NCBI RefSeq assembly: GCF_016405905.1
Contig: NZ_JAEFCB010000001.1
Span: 1,054,001 to 1,118,000, forward strand
Length of the DNA stretch: 64,000 nucleotides
DNA from: Variovorax sp. IB41
GTDB lineage: Bacteria > Pseudomonadota > Gammaproteobacteria > Burkholderiales > Burkholderiaceae_C
Direction of reading: 5' to 3'
Shown: piece after piece, positions 22,901-33,838 of the stretch
Position numbering within the stretch: the first letter of the stretch is position 1
Layout of the letters: the number at the start of each line of letters is the position of its first letter
Position numbers and translations under genes: made by a program
Notes under the pieces: model-generated
Database searches by the model: none
What the model was told of the DNA's origin: nothing
Seen by the model: the letters and a program-made list of their open reading frames with translations, nothing else

Positions 22901-24073
22901 GTGGCCGCTTCTTCCGCTCCCGATACCCAACTTCTCAAGACGCCGCTGTACGACCTCCACGTGGAGCTCGGCGCACGCATGGTGCCCTTCGCGGGCTACT
23001 CGATGCCCGTGCAGTACCCCGCCGGTTTGATGGCCGAGCACAGGCACACGCGCGATGCGGCCGGCCTCTTCGACATCTCGCACATGGGCCAGTTGCGCCT
23101 CGTCGGCCCCGACGCCGCAGCCGCCTTCGAGACCCTGATGCCCGTCGACGTGATCGACCTCGCCCCCGGCAAGCAGCGCTACGGCCTGCTGCTGAACGAC
23201 GAGGGCGGCATCCTCGATGACCTGATGTTCTTCAACGAAGGCCACGGCTCGCTCTTCGTGATCGTGAACGGCGCCTGCAAGGTGGCGGACATCGCGCACA
23301 TCCAGCAGAAGATCGGCGCGCGCTGCGAGGTGCAGCCGCTGCCCGACCACGCGCTGCTCGCGCTGCAGGGCCCGCAGGCCGCGGCCACGCTGGCGCGACT
23401 GTCGCCCGGCATCGAGCGCTTCGTGTTCATGACGGGCGGCGCGGTGCAGATCGGCGGCATCGCGGCCTTCGTCACGCGCAGCGGCTACACGGGTGAAGAC
23501 GGCTTCGAGATCTCCGTGGCCGGCAAGGACGCCGACGCCCTCGCCCGCCTGCTGCTGGCCCAGCCCGAGGTCAAGCCCATCGGCCTGGGCGCACGCAACT
23601 CGCTGCGCCTGGAAGCCGGGCTCTGCCTCTACGGCAACGACATCGACACCACCACCACGCCGGTCGAGGCCTCGCTCAACTGGGCGATGCAGAAGGTGCG
23701 CCGCACGGGCGGTGCGCGCGAAGGCGGCTTTCCGGGCGCGGCCAAGATCCTTGCCCAACTCACAGCCGCGACCGTCGGCGCGGCCGGCCACACCGACCAC
23801 GACACCCTGAAACGCAAGCGCGTCGGCCTCGTCGCGCTGGAGCGCATTCCGGTGCGCGACGGCACGCTGCTGCAATCCTTCGAGGGCCAGGACATCGGCA
23901 TCGTCACCAGCGGCCTGCTCGGCCCGAGCGCCGACCGCTGCGTCGCGATGGGCTACGTGGCCACCGCCTTCTCCGAGCCCGGCACGCGCGTGCAGGCCAT
24001 CGTGCGCGGCAAGCCGGTGCCGATGGAAGTCTCGACCATGCCCTTTGTGCCGACCCGCTACTACCGCGGATGA
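22901..24073 (+). CDS. gcvT: Glycine cleavage system T protein (aminomethyltransferase)
   Basis: A 390-residue enzyme that transfers the methylene group from the aminomethyl-lipoyl H protein to tetrahydrofolate, releasing ammonia. It has the N-terminal LHVELGARMVPFAGYSMPVQYP typical of GcvT, GLFDISHMGQ, the folate-binding YTGEDGFEI segment and ARNSLRLEAGLCLYGND. The GTG start is chosen because GGAG lies at the right distance and the protein then begins like its relatives; an in-frame start 15 codons upstream adds non-conserved residues. Controlled by the glycine riboswitch; followed by gcvH after 72 bp. Confidence 0.95.
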   Translation: MAASSAPDTQLLKTPLYDLHVELGARMVPFAGYSMPVQYPAGLMAEHRHTRDAAGLFDISHMGQLRLVGPDAAAAFETLMPVDVIDLAPGKQRYGLLLNDEGGILDDLMFFNEGHGSLFVIVNGACKVADIAHIQQKIGARCEVQPLPDHALLALQGPQAAATLARLSPGIERFVFMTGGAVQIGGIAAFVTRSGYTGEDGFEISVAGKDADALARLLLAQPEVKPIGLGARNSLRLEAGLCLYGNDIDTTTTPVEASLNWAMQKVRRTGGAREGGFPGAAKILAQLTAATVGAAGHTDHDTLKRKRVGLVALERIPVRDGTLLQSFEGQDIGIVTSGLLGPSADRCVAMGYVATAFSEPGTRVQAIVRGKPVPMEVSTMPFVPTRYYRG

Positions 24074-24145
24074 CCGAGGCTGATCGCGGTTGACCGCGGC
24101 TAGGCTCTGCATCCCGATTCAATTTTTTCCACGAGGAGTTTTCCC

Positions 24146-24517
24146 ATGAGCATCAAGTACACCAAGGACCACGAGTGGGTCTCGGCCGAAGGCGGCGCGG
24201 CCACCGTCGGCATCACCGTGCATGCGCAGGACGCGCTGGGCGATGTCGTGTTCGTCGACCTGCCCGAAGTGGGCAAGACCTTTGCGCAGGGCGAAGTGGC
24301 CGGCGTCGTCGAATCGGTGAAGGCCGCGGCCGACGTGTTCATGCCCGTCTCGGGCGAGATCACCGAGGTGAACGAAGCGTTGCGCGCCGACCCCTCGCTC
24401 GCCAACAGCGACCCGCTGGCCACCGGCTGGTTCTTCAAGGTCAAGCTGAGCGAGCCCGCACAGCTCGACGCACTGCTCGACGCCGCAACGTACGACAAGT
24501 TCGCCGCCGAATCCTGA
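24146..24517 (+). CDS. gcvH: Glycine cleavage system H protein
   Basis: A 123-residue lipoyl carrier protein. The lipoylated lysine is Lys59 in VVESVKAAAD; the surrounding beta barrel is typical (HEWVSAEGGAATVGIT, GDVVFVDLPEVG). It shuttles the aminomethyl group between GcvP, GcvT and lipoamide dehydrogenase. A ribosome binding site (GAGG) precedes the ATG. A 128-bp spacer with GC-rich hairpins separates it from gcvP; read-through from the riboswitch promoter is likely but a weak internal promoter cannot be excluded. Confidence 0.96.
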   Translation: MSIKYTKDHEWVSAEGGAATVGITVHAQDALGDVVFVDLPEVGKTFAQGEVAGVVESVKAAADVFMPVSGEITEVNEALRADPSLANSDPLATGWFFKVKLSEPAQLDALLDAATYDKFAAES

Positions 24518-24645
24518 AAATGTTCGCCCCTCGGCTTGCCACTTCGTGTGCTTCGCCATCCCCCATGGGGAAGGCGCGGCCCGCCTTGGGGCGGCCCGGC
24601 GGCGACCGCTGAGCCTCTCTTCTTTTTTACGCCGATATCACCGCC

Positions 24646-27558
<2,913 letters not shown>

Positions 27559-27807
27559 TCAGCCTTCGCGGCGGTACATCGACCACTTCACGGTGAGGAT
27601 GTCCGCCGCGATCTTCGCGGCGTTCACGCCCGCGTAGGTCTCGGACGGGTTGAACTCGAAGCCCTCCTGGTACCGCTTGACCTGCGCGAAGTCGCGGTCG
27701 AAGGTCATCGGGCCCATGAGCTCCGCGGGGTTGACGCCCGCGGGGAGCGCGAGGAATTTCTCCGGATCGGTGGCACTCTGGTAGAGGTCGACGCTCATCT
27801 GGTTCAT
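27559..27807 (-). CDS. Small conserved hypothetical protein
   Basis: An 82-residue soluble, acidic protein with a repeated theme of short motifs (DLYQSATDPEKFLALP and FDRDFAQVKRYQEGF). The ATG beginning MNQMSVDLY is chosen because GAGGA precedes it at the proper distance; an earlier ATG nine codons upstream lacks a site. The stop codon directly abuts gcvP's stop, so the genes converge. No family was recognised. Confidence 0.7.
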   Translation of the reverse strand: MNQMSVDLYQSATDPEKFLALPAGVNPAELMGPMTFDRDFAQVKRYQEGFEFNPSETYAGVNAAKIAADILTVKWSMYRREG

Positions 27808-27922
27808 ATGCTTGTCCTCGTGATTGGAAAGCACATGGTCCCCGGCCCCGGCGCCGCGCGCAATCGGTCCGCGCCTACACGGCGCGCCGGATCAAGCCCG
27901 AAGGCCCGCCCTCGAAATTGCC

Positions 27923-28846
27923 TCAGGGCTGCTTCTTCCTGGCCAGCTCGCCCGTGGCGATCTGCTGGCGAAAGCCGCGCAGGCTGGCCTTCACCTTGCG
28001 CTCGTTCTCCGGCCCCATGCGCACCATGATCTTCTGGCCCGAGGACATCGACTCCAGCTTCGCGTCGACGTATTCGTAGCGCACCCATGGCCGCTGCGAA
28101 GGCACGTCGCCCTTCACCTCGACCAGCCGCACCTGCACCGGGCCGCTGGGCTCGGGCGCCTGCAGCAGGTGGTCGATGACGGCGATGAGCCGGTCATTGA
28201 AGTAGCGGCCCGGAAAGCCAAGCTCCTCGTACGCCTTCTGGAACAGCGGATAGAGCTTGGCGTACACCGTCGCCGCTTTGGCCGGATCGACTGTCTCGGC
28301 CAGCAGCACGATGCCGTTGTAGCGCGCCGCGTTGTTCGCGGCGATGGTCTGCGTGCCGCCCTGTTGCGGCCCGTCGGTGATGAAGCGCTGTCCCGTGGGC
28401 TGCACCGGCCAGGCGCTGGCGGGCGCCTGCTCGCGCGCGAGGTTGTCGACCGTGGCCACGAAGCGCCGCACGATGCCATCGGAGCGCAGGTAGGCCGAGG
28501 CGTTCTTGCCGCCGATCAGTTCGCTCAACGCCTTCATCACGCGCGAATCGGATTCCGCGAGCGCCGGCAAGGCCGCATCGGGCGGCGCGAGCGCATCGAC
28601 GGGGTTCTGCGGGCCCGTGGGCTCCGCGGCCGCGGGCGGCGCGGCGGGCCGGTCGTCGGGCGCCGCGGCCACGGGCGTGGGCTCGGGCGCTTTTTGCTGT
28701 TGCTGGTACCAGCGCCAGCCGAAGAACGCTGCGGCCAGCACCACGAGGCCGATGACGACGATCATGCCGATCGGCGTCTCGCGGCGGGGCCGGAATTCGG
28801 GGGTGTCCCTGGAGCCTGGGGAGTCCGAGGATGGGTGGTCGGTCAT
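27923..28846 (-). CDS. DUF3014-family single-pass membrane protein
   Basis: A 307-residue protein: a short cytoplasmic N-terminus, one membrane helix (PIGMIVVIGLVVLAAAFFGW, about residues 25-45), a Pro/Ala-rich linker (to ~90) and a large periplasmic domain. The domain carries the DUF3014 hallmarks ESDSRVMKALSELIGG and DGIVRRFVATVDNLARE. The family has no assigned function; the architecture suggests a periplasmic domain tethered to the inner membrane. The start MTDHPSS is chosen because the longer frame upstream is not conserved in style. Confidence 0.8.
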   Translation of the reverse strand: MTDHPSSDSPGSRDTPEFRPRRETPIGMIVVIGLVVLAAAFFGWRWYQQQQKAPEPTPVAAAPDDRPAAPPAAAEPTGPQNPVDALAPPDAALPALAESDSRVMKALSELIGGKNASAYLRSDGIVRRFVATVDNLAREQAPASAWPVQPTGQRFITDGPQQGGTQTIAANNAARYNGIVLLAETVDPAKAATVYAKLYPLFQKAYEELGFPGRYFNDRLIAVIDHLLQAPEPSGPVQVRLVEVKGDVPSQRPWVRYEYVDAKLESMSSGQKIMVRMGPENERKVKASLRGFRQQIATGELARKKQP

Positions 28847-28993
28847 GGCGGCACGTTCCTTTTTGCTGAAGGCTGTGTGATGCAACAGGTCGGTCGATGT
28901 TGCATCAATCGGTACCCCATTCACGCCTGAGCTCGTAACGCCTTGTGACGCGGGGCACCGTCCACGCATCGCCCACGCACCGCGCCCGAAGGT

Positions 28994-29662
28994 TCAGGCC
29001 GGCGCGCTGAGCGACTGCAGCCACGCGACCGTGCCCTGCAGTTCGGCCGGGCGCAGCTCGTGCGCGCCCGGAAAGTCCGAGCCCGACAGCGCCAGCGGCA
29101 GCGTGCGCGCCAGCTCGCGCGTGACCTCGGCCGCGCTCGGCGGAATCACGTTGTCGGCGCTGCCATGGCTCACCCACAGCGCCTTGCCCTCGAAGGCCTC
29201 GGCGGGCGCGATGTGCGGCACCACCTGCGACAACAGCCGGCTGTGCCACACCATCGCGGCGCGCAGCTTCGCGGGCTGCGTGAGCAAGAGCGACAGCGCC
29301 ATGATCCCGCCCTGGCTGAAGCCGCCCACCACGACGCGCTCGGGCGGAACGCCCAGCTGCTGCGCGGCCGAGTCGATCATCTCGCCGACCAGGAAGCGGC
29401 TCTCGCGCTCCTGTTCTTCGTCGATCTGCCGCTCGCCGTTGGGGAGCACGCCGAACTCGAACCACGCGTAGGCATCGGGCGACAGCACATAGGGCGCGCG
29501 CAGGCTCAGCACGTGGAACTGCGGCGGCATCAGCCGCGCGAGGCCGAACAGGTCCTGCTCGTTGCTGCCCACGCCGTGCATCAGCACCAGCAGCCAGGGC
29601 TCGCGCACGTTGGCCTGTGCGCTGTGTTCGAGAAACTTGAGGGGCAGGTGAAGTTGGGTCAT
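28994..29662 (-). CDS. Phospholipase/carboxylesterase-family alpha/beta hydrolase
   Basis: A 222-residue cytosolic hydrolase with the nucleophile elbow GFSQGG (Ser ~117), an oxyanion segment LMHGVGSNEQDLFGLA, a catalytic Asp in HGSADNVIP and a C-terminal His in FPGAHEL. This is the arrangement of the acyl-protein thioesterase/carboxylesterase group. It hydrolyses short-chain esters; the natural substrate is unknown. It follows the nitronate monooxygenase-like gene after 12 bp, probably as an operon. Confidence 0.88.
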   Translation of the reverse strand: MTQLHLPLKFLEHSAQANVREPWLLVLMHGVGSNEQDLFGLARLMPPQFHVLSLRAPYVLSPDAYAWFEFGVLPNGERQIDEEQERESRFLVGEMIDSAAQQLGVPPERVVVGGFSQGGIMALSLLLTQPAKLRAAMVWHSRLLSQVVPHIAPAEAFEGKALWVSHGSADNVIPPSAAEVTRELARTLPLALSGSDFPGAHELRPAELQGTVAWLQSLSAPA

Positions 29663-29674
29663 GAATGCGTTCGT

Positions 29675-30727
29675 TCAGAGGGATGCGTGAAAACCTTGGG
29701 CGAGCGCGCGCGTCACTTCGGCGGCCGACACCTCGCGGCAGCCGGTTGCGTTCTGCCCCGACCACAGCGGCGAGAAGTCGCCGCTGCCCTGCGCCTCGGC
29801 CTTCGTGCGCAGCGGCGCGATGCCCGAGGTGGCGAGCGGAAACTCGGGCGCCGCCGCGCCGATGGGGCCCAGCTCGCGCATCACACGATTGACGATGCCG
29901 CGCGCCGGGCGTCCCGTGAAGAGGTTGGTGAGCGCGGTGTGGCGCGCCGCTTCGCTCTTGAGCGCCGCGCGATGGATCGCGCTGGTCGTGGCCTCGGGCG
30001 TCAGCATGTAGGCGGTGCCTACCTGCACGCCCGCGGCGCCCAATGCCATGGCCGCGGCCACGCCGTTGGCATCGGCGATGCCGCCGGCCGCGATCACCGG
30101 CACCTTCACCGCGCGCACCAACTGCGGCAGCAGCGCGAAGGTGCCGAGCTGCCTGGTCAAGTCGTGCGACAGGAAGTGCCCGCGATGCCCGCCCGCCTCG
30201 AGCCCCTGCGCAATCACCGCATCGGCGCCATGCGCCTCGAGCCACAGCGCCTCTTCGACCGTCGTGGCCGAGGCCAGCACCTTCGCGCCCCAGCCATGTA
30301 CCCGCGCGAGCAGCTCAGCGGAAGGCAGCCCGAAATGAAAGCTCACCACCGGCGGCTTGAACTCGGCCAGAACATCTGCCACGTCGGCGCTGAAGGGGTT
30401 GCGGCCCGGGCCGGTGGGGATGCTCGCCGCGTCGATGCCGAATTCGGCGTAGTACGGCGCGAGCGCGGCGCGCCACGTTGCTTCGCGTTCGGTGCTCGGC
30501 GCGGGCGGCGTGTGGCAGAAGAAGTTGACGTTGTAAGGCTTGTCGGTTCCGGCGCGGATGGCGGTGAGTTCACTGCGCATCACGTCGGGGCTCAGCATCG
30601 CGCAAGGCAGCGATCCGAGCCCGCCTGCGTTGCTCACCGCGATGGCCATCGCGCTGACCTGGATGCCGGCCATCGGCGCCTGGATGAGGGGAAGTTCGGT
30701 GCCGAGAATCTGCTGCAGCGTGGCCAT
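29675..30727 (-). CDS. Nitronate monooxygenase-like flavoprotein
   Basis: A 350-residue TIM-barrel FMN enzyme with the family N-terminus LGTELPLIQAPMAG, a phosphate/flavin site PVIAAGGIADANGVAAAMALGAAGVQVGTAY and GAKVLASATTVEEALWLE. Enzymes of this family oxidise nitronates such as propionate 3-nitronate. The start MATLQQIL is chosen for the AAGGAG site before it. It heads a short operon with the downstream esterase gene. Confidence 0.88.
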   Translation of the reverse strand: MATLQQILGTELPLIQAPMAGIQVSAMAIAVSNAGGLGSLPCAMLSPDVMRSELTAIRAGTDKPYNVNFFCHTPPAPSTEREATWRAALAPYYAEFGIDAASIPTGPGRNPFSADVADVLAEFKPPVVSFHFGLPSAELLARVHGWGAKVLASATTVEEALWLEAHGADAVIAQGLEAGGHRGHFLSHDLTRQLGTFALLPQLVRAVKVPVIAAGGIADANGVAAAMALGAAGVQVGTAYMLTPEATTSAIHRAALKSEAARHTALTNLFTGRPARGIVNRVMRELGPIGAAAPEFPLATSGIAPLRTKAEAQGSGDFSPLWSGQNATGCREVSAAEVTRALAQGFHASL

Positions 30728-30814
30728 TCGGGTGCTCCTTCTTGATCGAATGGCGCGATTGTCCCGCCAAGCCGGGCGGCGCTGCGCCCGCGGGGTCATC
30801 GCAGGGCTCGGCGA

Positions 30815-31195
30815 TCAAGCGGCTCGCTTGCCCGGCGCATGCTTGGGGTCGTGCCCCCAGTTCATCAACGAGTAGCGCCACGGCGTCTCGGTGATGTCGC
30901 CTTCGGGCCGCTGGGCCAGGTGGCGCTTGACGTAGCCCACGACCTTGCGCATGTGCGCGATGTCGCCTGCGGTGAGCTCGCCGCGGGCCTTCGCGAGCAG
31001 GCGCACGATGCGCCGCCCCGAACGATGGCCGACCGATTCGCCGCCTTCTCTGCCCTTGGCGCCCTTGAAGCCGACCGCGCGCGAGTCGTCGGTTTCGAGC
31101 CAGTCGCCCAACTGCCGCGGCGTCATGTTGACCGCGCGCTTGAATGCGCGCACGGTGTCCGCATCGGCCGCGGCGGGCGGGCGTGCGCTATCCAT
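30815..31195 (-). CDS. DUF3140-family protein
   Basis: A 126-residue soluble protein matching DUF3140 closely: FKRAVNMTPRQLGDWLETDDSRAVG, GGESVGHRSGRRIVRLL, AHMRKVVGYVKRHLAQRP and a C-terminal WRYSLMNWGHDPKH. The family is uncharacterised but occurs next to DUF2945 genes, as here, where the two coding regions overlap by 8 bp. That pairing suggests the products work together, perhaps in DNA or stress biology. Confidence 0.85.
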   Translation of the reverse strand: MDSARPPAAADADTVRAFKRAVNMTPRQLGDWLETDDSRAVGFKGAKGREGGESVGHRSGRRIVRLLAKARGELTAGDIAHMRKVVGYVKRHLAQRPEGDITETPWRYSLMNWGHDPKHAPGKRAA

Positions 31196-31400
31196 TTTTC
31201 TGAAGCGCGCCCGTCTTGTGGATCGCCTTCTTGCCCGACTTGCTGCTCTTGACCTCGAACTCGGGATGGGCCTTGGTCGCCTTGGCGGTGTGCCCCTTCA
31301 CGCTCGCGGTGCCCATCACCTTGCGGGTCACCACGCCCGTAGTTTTGCCTTGGGAGGTGCTCCAGGCGACCTTGTCGCCCACCTTCGGTTCGGTCTTCAT
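31188..31400 (-). CDS. DUF2945 (hypervirulence-associated Tudor-like) protein
   Basis: A 70-residue basic protein starting MKTEPKVGDKVAWSTSQGKTTGVVTRK, the standard DUF2945 pattern of short beta strands forming a Tudor-like barrel. The lysine-rich strands (TAKATKAHPEFEVKSSKSGKKA) suggest nucleic-acid binding. It is upstream of, and overlaps, the DUF3140 gene. Function in the family is unknown despite the name, which comes from fungal homologues. Confidence 0.88.
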   Translation of the reverse strand: MKTEPKVGDKVAWSTSQGKTTGVVTRKVMGTASVKGHTAKATKAHPEFEVKSSKSGKKAIHKTGALQKNG

Positions 31401-31564
31401 GTGCGTTGCCCCGTGGAAGTCTGCGAATGGCCCAGTCTCTCCAGGCACGCGCGAGGACGGCGTTGCGATGGCCGACGAAAGGCGTAGGACGGTGCCGTCA
31501 CCGCCTTGGCGACGGGCGCTGCGGCAGCGGGGGCATCGCGGCGTGGCTTGGCACAATCGCGCGC

Positions 31565-32278
31565 ATGCCCTCCCCGACCGCGCCCGCCCCGCATTGCAGC
31601 ATCCGCAGCTACAGCGGCGAGTACCTGGGCCACGACCATGACCACGCGCAGATCATGTATGCGCTGGACGGCCGCATGGAGCTGGAGATCGGCGGGCGCG
31701 CCGCCTTCACCGACAGCTCGTGCGGCATGATCATTCCGGCCGGCATGGCCCACACCTTCATGGCGCCGCGCGGCGTGCGCATGGTGGTCATCGACACGCC
31801 CGACGACGCCGGCGTGGACCGCCTGCGGCGCTTCGCGGTCACGGCCGCCTGCCGCAACGGCATCGACGCATCGAACGCCGCGCGGCAACTGGCGAAGGTG
31901 CTCGAGGCGCCCTCGATCCTCGCGCGCCGCAGCATCGAGCTCGCCCGCCTGGACGACGCCCTCGGCCGCGCGCTGCACGCGCCGTGGGACACCGCGCGCA
32001 TGGCCGCGCTCTTCTTCCTGAGCCCGCAGCGTTTTCATGCGCGGCTGCTCGAGCTGACCGGCCTCTCCCCGCAGGCGTACCTGCGCGCGCGGCGGCTCGA
32101 TGCGGCCGAGCGCTGGCTGCGCGGCGGCATGCCGCTGGAGGCGACCGCGCTGCGCGTGGGCTACCGCTCGGCAAGCGCGCTGGGCTTTGCGCTGCGGCGC
32201 GAACGCCAGCTGGGGGCGAGGCAGCTGCGCGCACTTTCCGCGTCTTCCGCACCCTCGGCATCTTCGGCATCCTCCTGA
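31565..32278 (+). CDS. AraC-family transcriptional regulator with cupin sensor domain
   Basis: A 237-residue regulator. The N-terminal cupin half (YLGHDHDHAQIMYALDGRMELEIGG, with His-rich metal- or ligand-binding residues) is followed by two helix-turn-helix motifs of AraC type at the C-terminus (RMAALFFLSPQRFHARLLELTGLSPQAYLRARRLDAAERWL and ALRVGYRSASALGFALRRERQLG). Such proteins with short cupins often control the next gene. Here an EamA exporter gene follows on the same strand after 54 bp, the likely target. Confidence 0.85.
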   Translation: MPSPTAPAPHCSIRSYSGEYLGHDHDHAQIMYALDGRMELEIGGRAAFTDSSCGMIIPAGMAHTFMAPRGVRMVVIDTPDDAGVDRLRRFAVTAACRNGIDASNAARQLAKVLEAPSILARRSIELARLDDALGRALHAPWDTARMAALFFLSPQRFHARLLELTGLSPQAYLRARRLDAAERWLRGGMPLEATALRVGYRSASALGFALRRERQLGARQLRALSASSAPSASSASS

Positions 32279-32332
32279 AGGTCGAGAGTCTCTCGACATT
32301 CGGGCGCCCCGTCTCGCCCGAGCATTCGGGGC

Positions 32333-33232
32333 ATGAAGAACGCATCCATCGTCGGCGCCTGCATGGTGCTGGCCGCCGCCGCCCTGTGGGGCACCACCGG
32401 AACCGCGCAGACTTTCATGCCCGCGCACACCTCGCCCTACTGGGTGGGCACCTTGCGCATGGCGATCGCCACGCTGTTCTTCGCGGCCTTCATCGCCTGG
32501 CGCCGGCGCGGCGGCGATCGCCCGACGCTCGCCCTGCCTGCCACCGCATGGCGATGGGTGCTGCTCGCGGGCCTGTGCATGGCCGGCTACAACCTGAGCT
32601 TCTTCGCGGGCGTCAAGGCCACGGGCATCGCCATCGGCACCGCGGTGGCGGTGGGCAGCGGGCCGGCATGGGCAGGGCTGCTGCAGTCGCTGGTCTCGCG
32701 CAGGCCGCCCGCGCCGGTGTGGTGGGTGGGCACGCTGCTGGCCATCGGCGGCGGGTGCCTGATGGTCATGCCGGCCGGCGCCGCCGGCCTGCAGGCAGAG
32801 CCGGCGGGACTCGCGCTGTGCCTGGCATCGGGTTTTTGCTATGCGGTCTACACGCTGGTGAGCCAGCGCCTCGTGCGCCACTCGCCGCCCGCGACGGTCA
32901 CGCTCTGGGTCTTCGGCGTGGCCTCTGCGGCGGCGATACCGGTGGCGTTCCTCCTCTCGGGCCCCTTCACTGCCCCGCCATCGGGATGGGCCATCGTGGC
33001 GTACCTGGGCCTGGTCTCCACGGGCGTCTCGTACCTGCTCTTCAGCCATGCGCTGCGGCACATCTCCGGCGCCTCGGGCGTCACGCTGGCGCTGGCGGAA
33101 CCGGTCACCGCGTTCGCGCTGGCCCTGCTCGTGGTGCACGAGCGCCCGGCCCCGGCAGCCTTTGCCGGACTGGCGATGGTGCTCGCGGGCCTGGTGGTCG
33201 TCGTGTGGACCGAAGCGCGCAGCGCCCGGTGA
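32333..33232 (+). CDS. EamA/DMT-family transporter
   Basis: A 299-residue membrane protein with ten helices in two EamA repeats (MVLAAAALWGTTGTAQTF at the start; a second repeat opening GLALCLASGFCYAVYTLVSQ). It probably exports a metabolite or drug. The preceding AraC-type gene, 54 bp upstream on the same strand, is a likely regulator. It converges with the next gene. Confidence 0.88.
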   Translation: MKNASIVGACMVLAAAALWGTTGTAQTFMPAHTSPYWVGTLRMAIATLFFAAFIAWRRRGGDRPTLALPATAWRWVLLAGLCMAGYNLSFFAGVKATGIAIGTAVAVGSGPAWAGLLQSLVSRRPPAPVWWVGTLLAIGGGCLMVMPAGAAGLQAEPAGLALCLASGFCYAVYTLVSQRLVRHSPPATVTLWVFGVASAAAIPVAFLLSGPFTAPPSGWAIVAYLGLVSTGVSYLLFSHALRHISGASGVTLALAEPVTAFALALLVVHERPAPAAFAGLAMVLAGLVVVVWTEARSAR

Positions 33233-33256
33233 TGCAAGCCCCGCTGGCAGCAGGAC

Positions 33257-33790
33257 CTAGCGCGGCGCGCCGAATTCCTTCAGCTTGAAATCCGTCTCGT
33301 CCTTGTAGCCATGCAGGCGGCACGCGGCGCGAAAGTCTTCCTCGGAAAAACCCGTCCAGGCGTAGTTCCTCACGTTGCGCCCCGTCGCGCGGTTCTGCAC
33401 GTAGAACGACAGCGTCGCCTTCGACTCGGAGATGCTGATCGTCTTGTGCAGGTTCGGCACGAACCTGAATTGCTGCGCATCGAAGGTCTTGGCAAAACCC
33501 AGCGCCGTGCGCACGACGATGCGCTCCGGGGTGAATTCGAACTTCGTCACGAAGAGATAGTCTCGGCGAAGGATCACGATGGCCACGAGCCCCAGCCCGA
33601 TCGTTGCCGCGTAGAACAGCGGCGAGTTGATCGTCCGGTCGACCAGGAACCGGTACGCGTAGTTGAAGACCAGCGAGGCCAGCCCGACCATCAACACCAG
33701 CTGTCCGACCTGGCTGAGCAGCCACTTGCCCTTGTTCGATACCGAAACGATCACGATCTTTCTCCCTCTTTCTTCTTTGTTGAAAATCAT
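33257..33790 (-). CDS. Membrane protein of unknown function
   Basis: A 177-residue protein with two membrane helices in the first half (VGQLVLMVGLASLVFNYAYRFL and FYAATIGLGLVAIVILRR) and a C-terminal soluble part (ISESKATLSFYVQNRATGRNVRNYAWTGF). The layout is like bacterial PH-domain membrane proteins. The start is uncertain: an in-frame ATG lies seven codons upstream. No family was recognised. It lies downstream of the MurA-like gene, 48 bp away. Confidence 0.55.
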   Translation of the reverse strand: MIFNKEERGRKIVIVSVSNKGKWLLSQVGQLVLMVGLASLVFNYAYRFLVDRTINSPLFYAATIGLGLVAIVILRRDYLFVTKFEFTPERIVVRTALGFAKTFDAQQFRFVPNLHKTISISESKATLSFYVQNRATGRNVRNYAWTGFSEEDFRAACRLHGYKDETDFKLKEFGAPR

Positions 33791-33838
33791 GCGGCGGCGA
33801 TGGCGGCGCACAGCCGCCTCGCGCCCTCTGCCGTCTTT

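Noticed and set aside
24518..24645. GC-rich hairpins in the gcvH-gcvP spacer as a possible terminator
   Set aside because: Stems are present but no T-run follows, and the operon organisation of gcvTHP makes a full stop unlikely.
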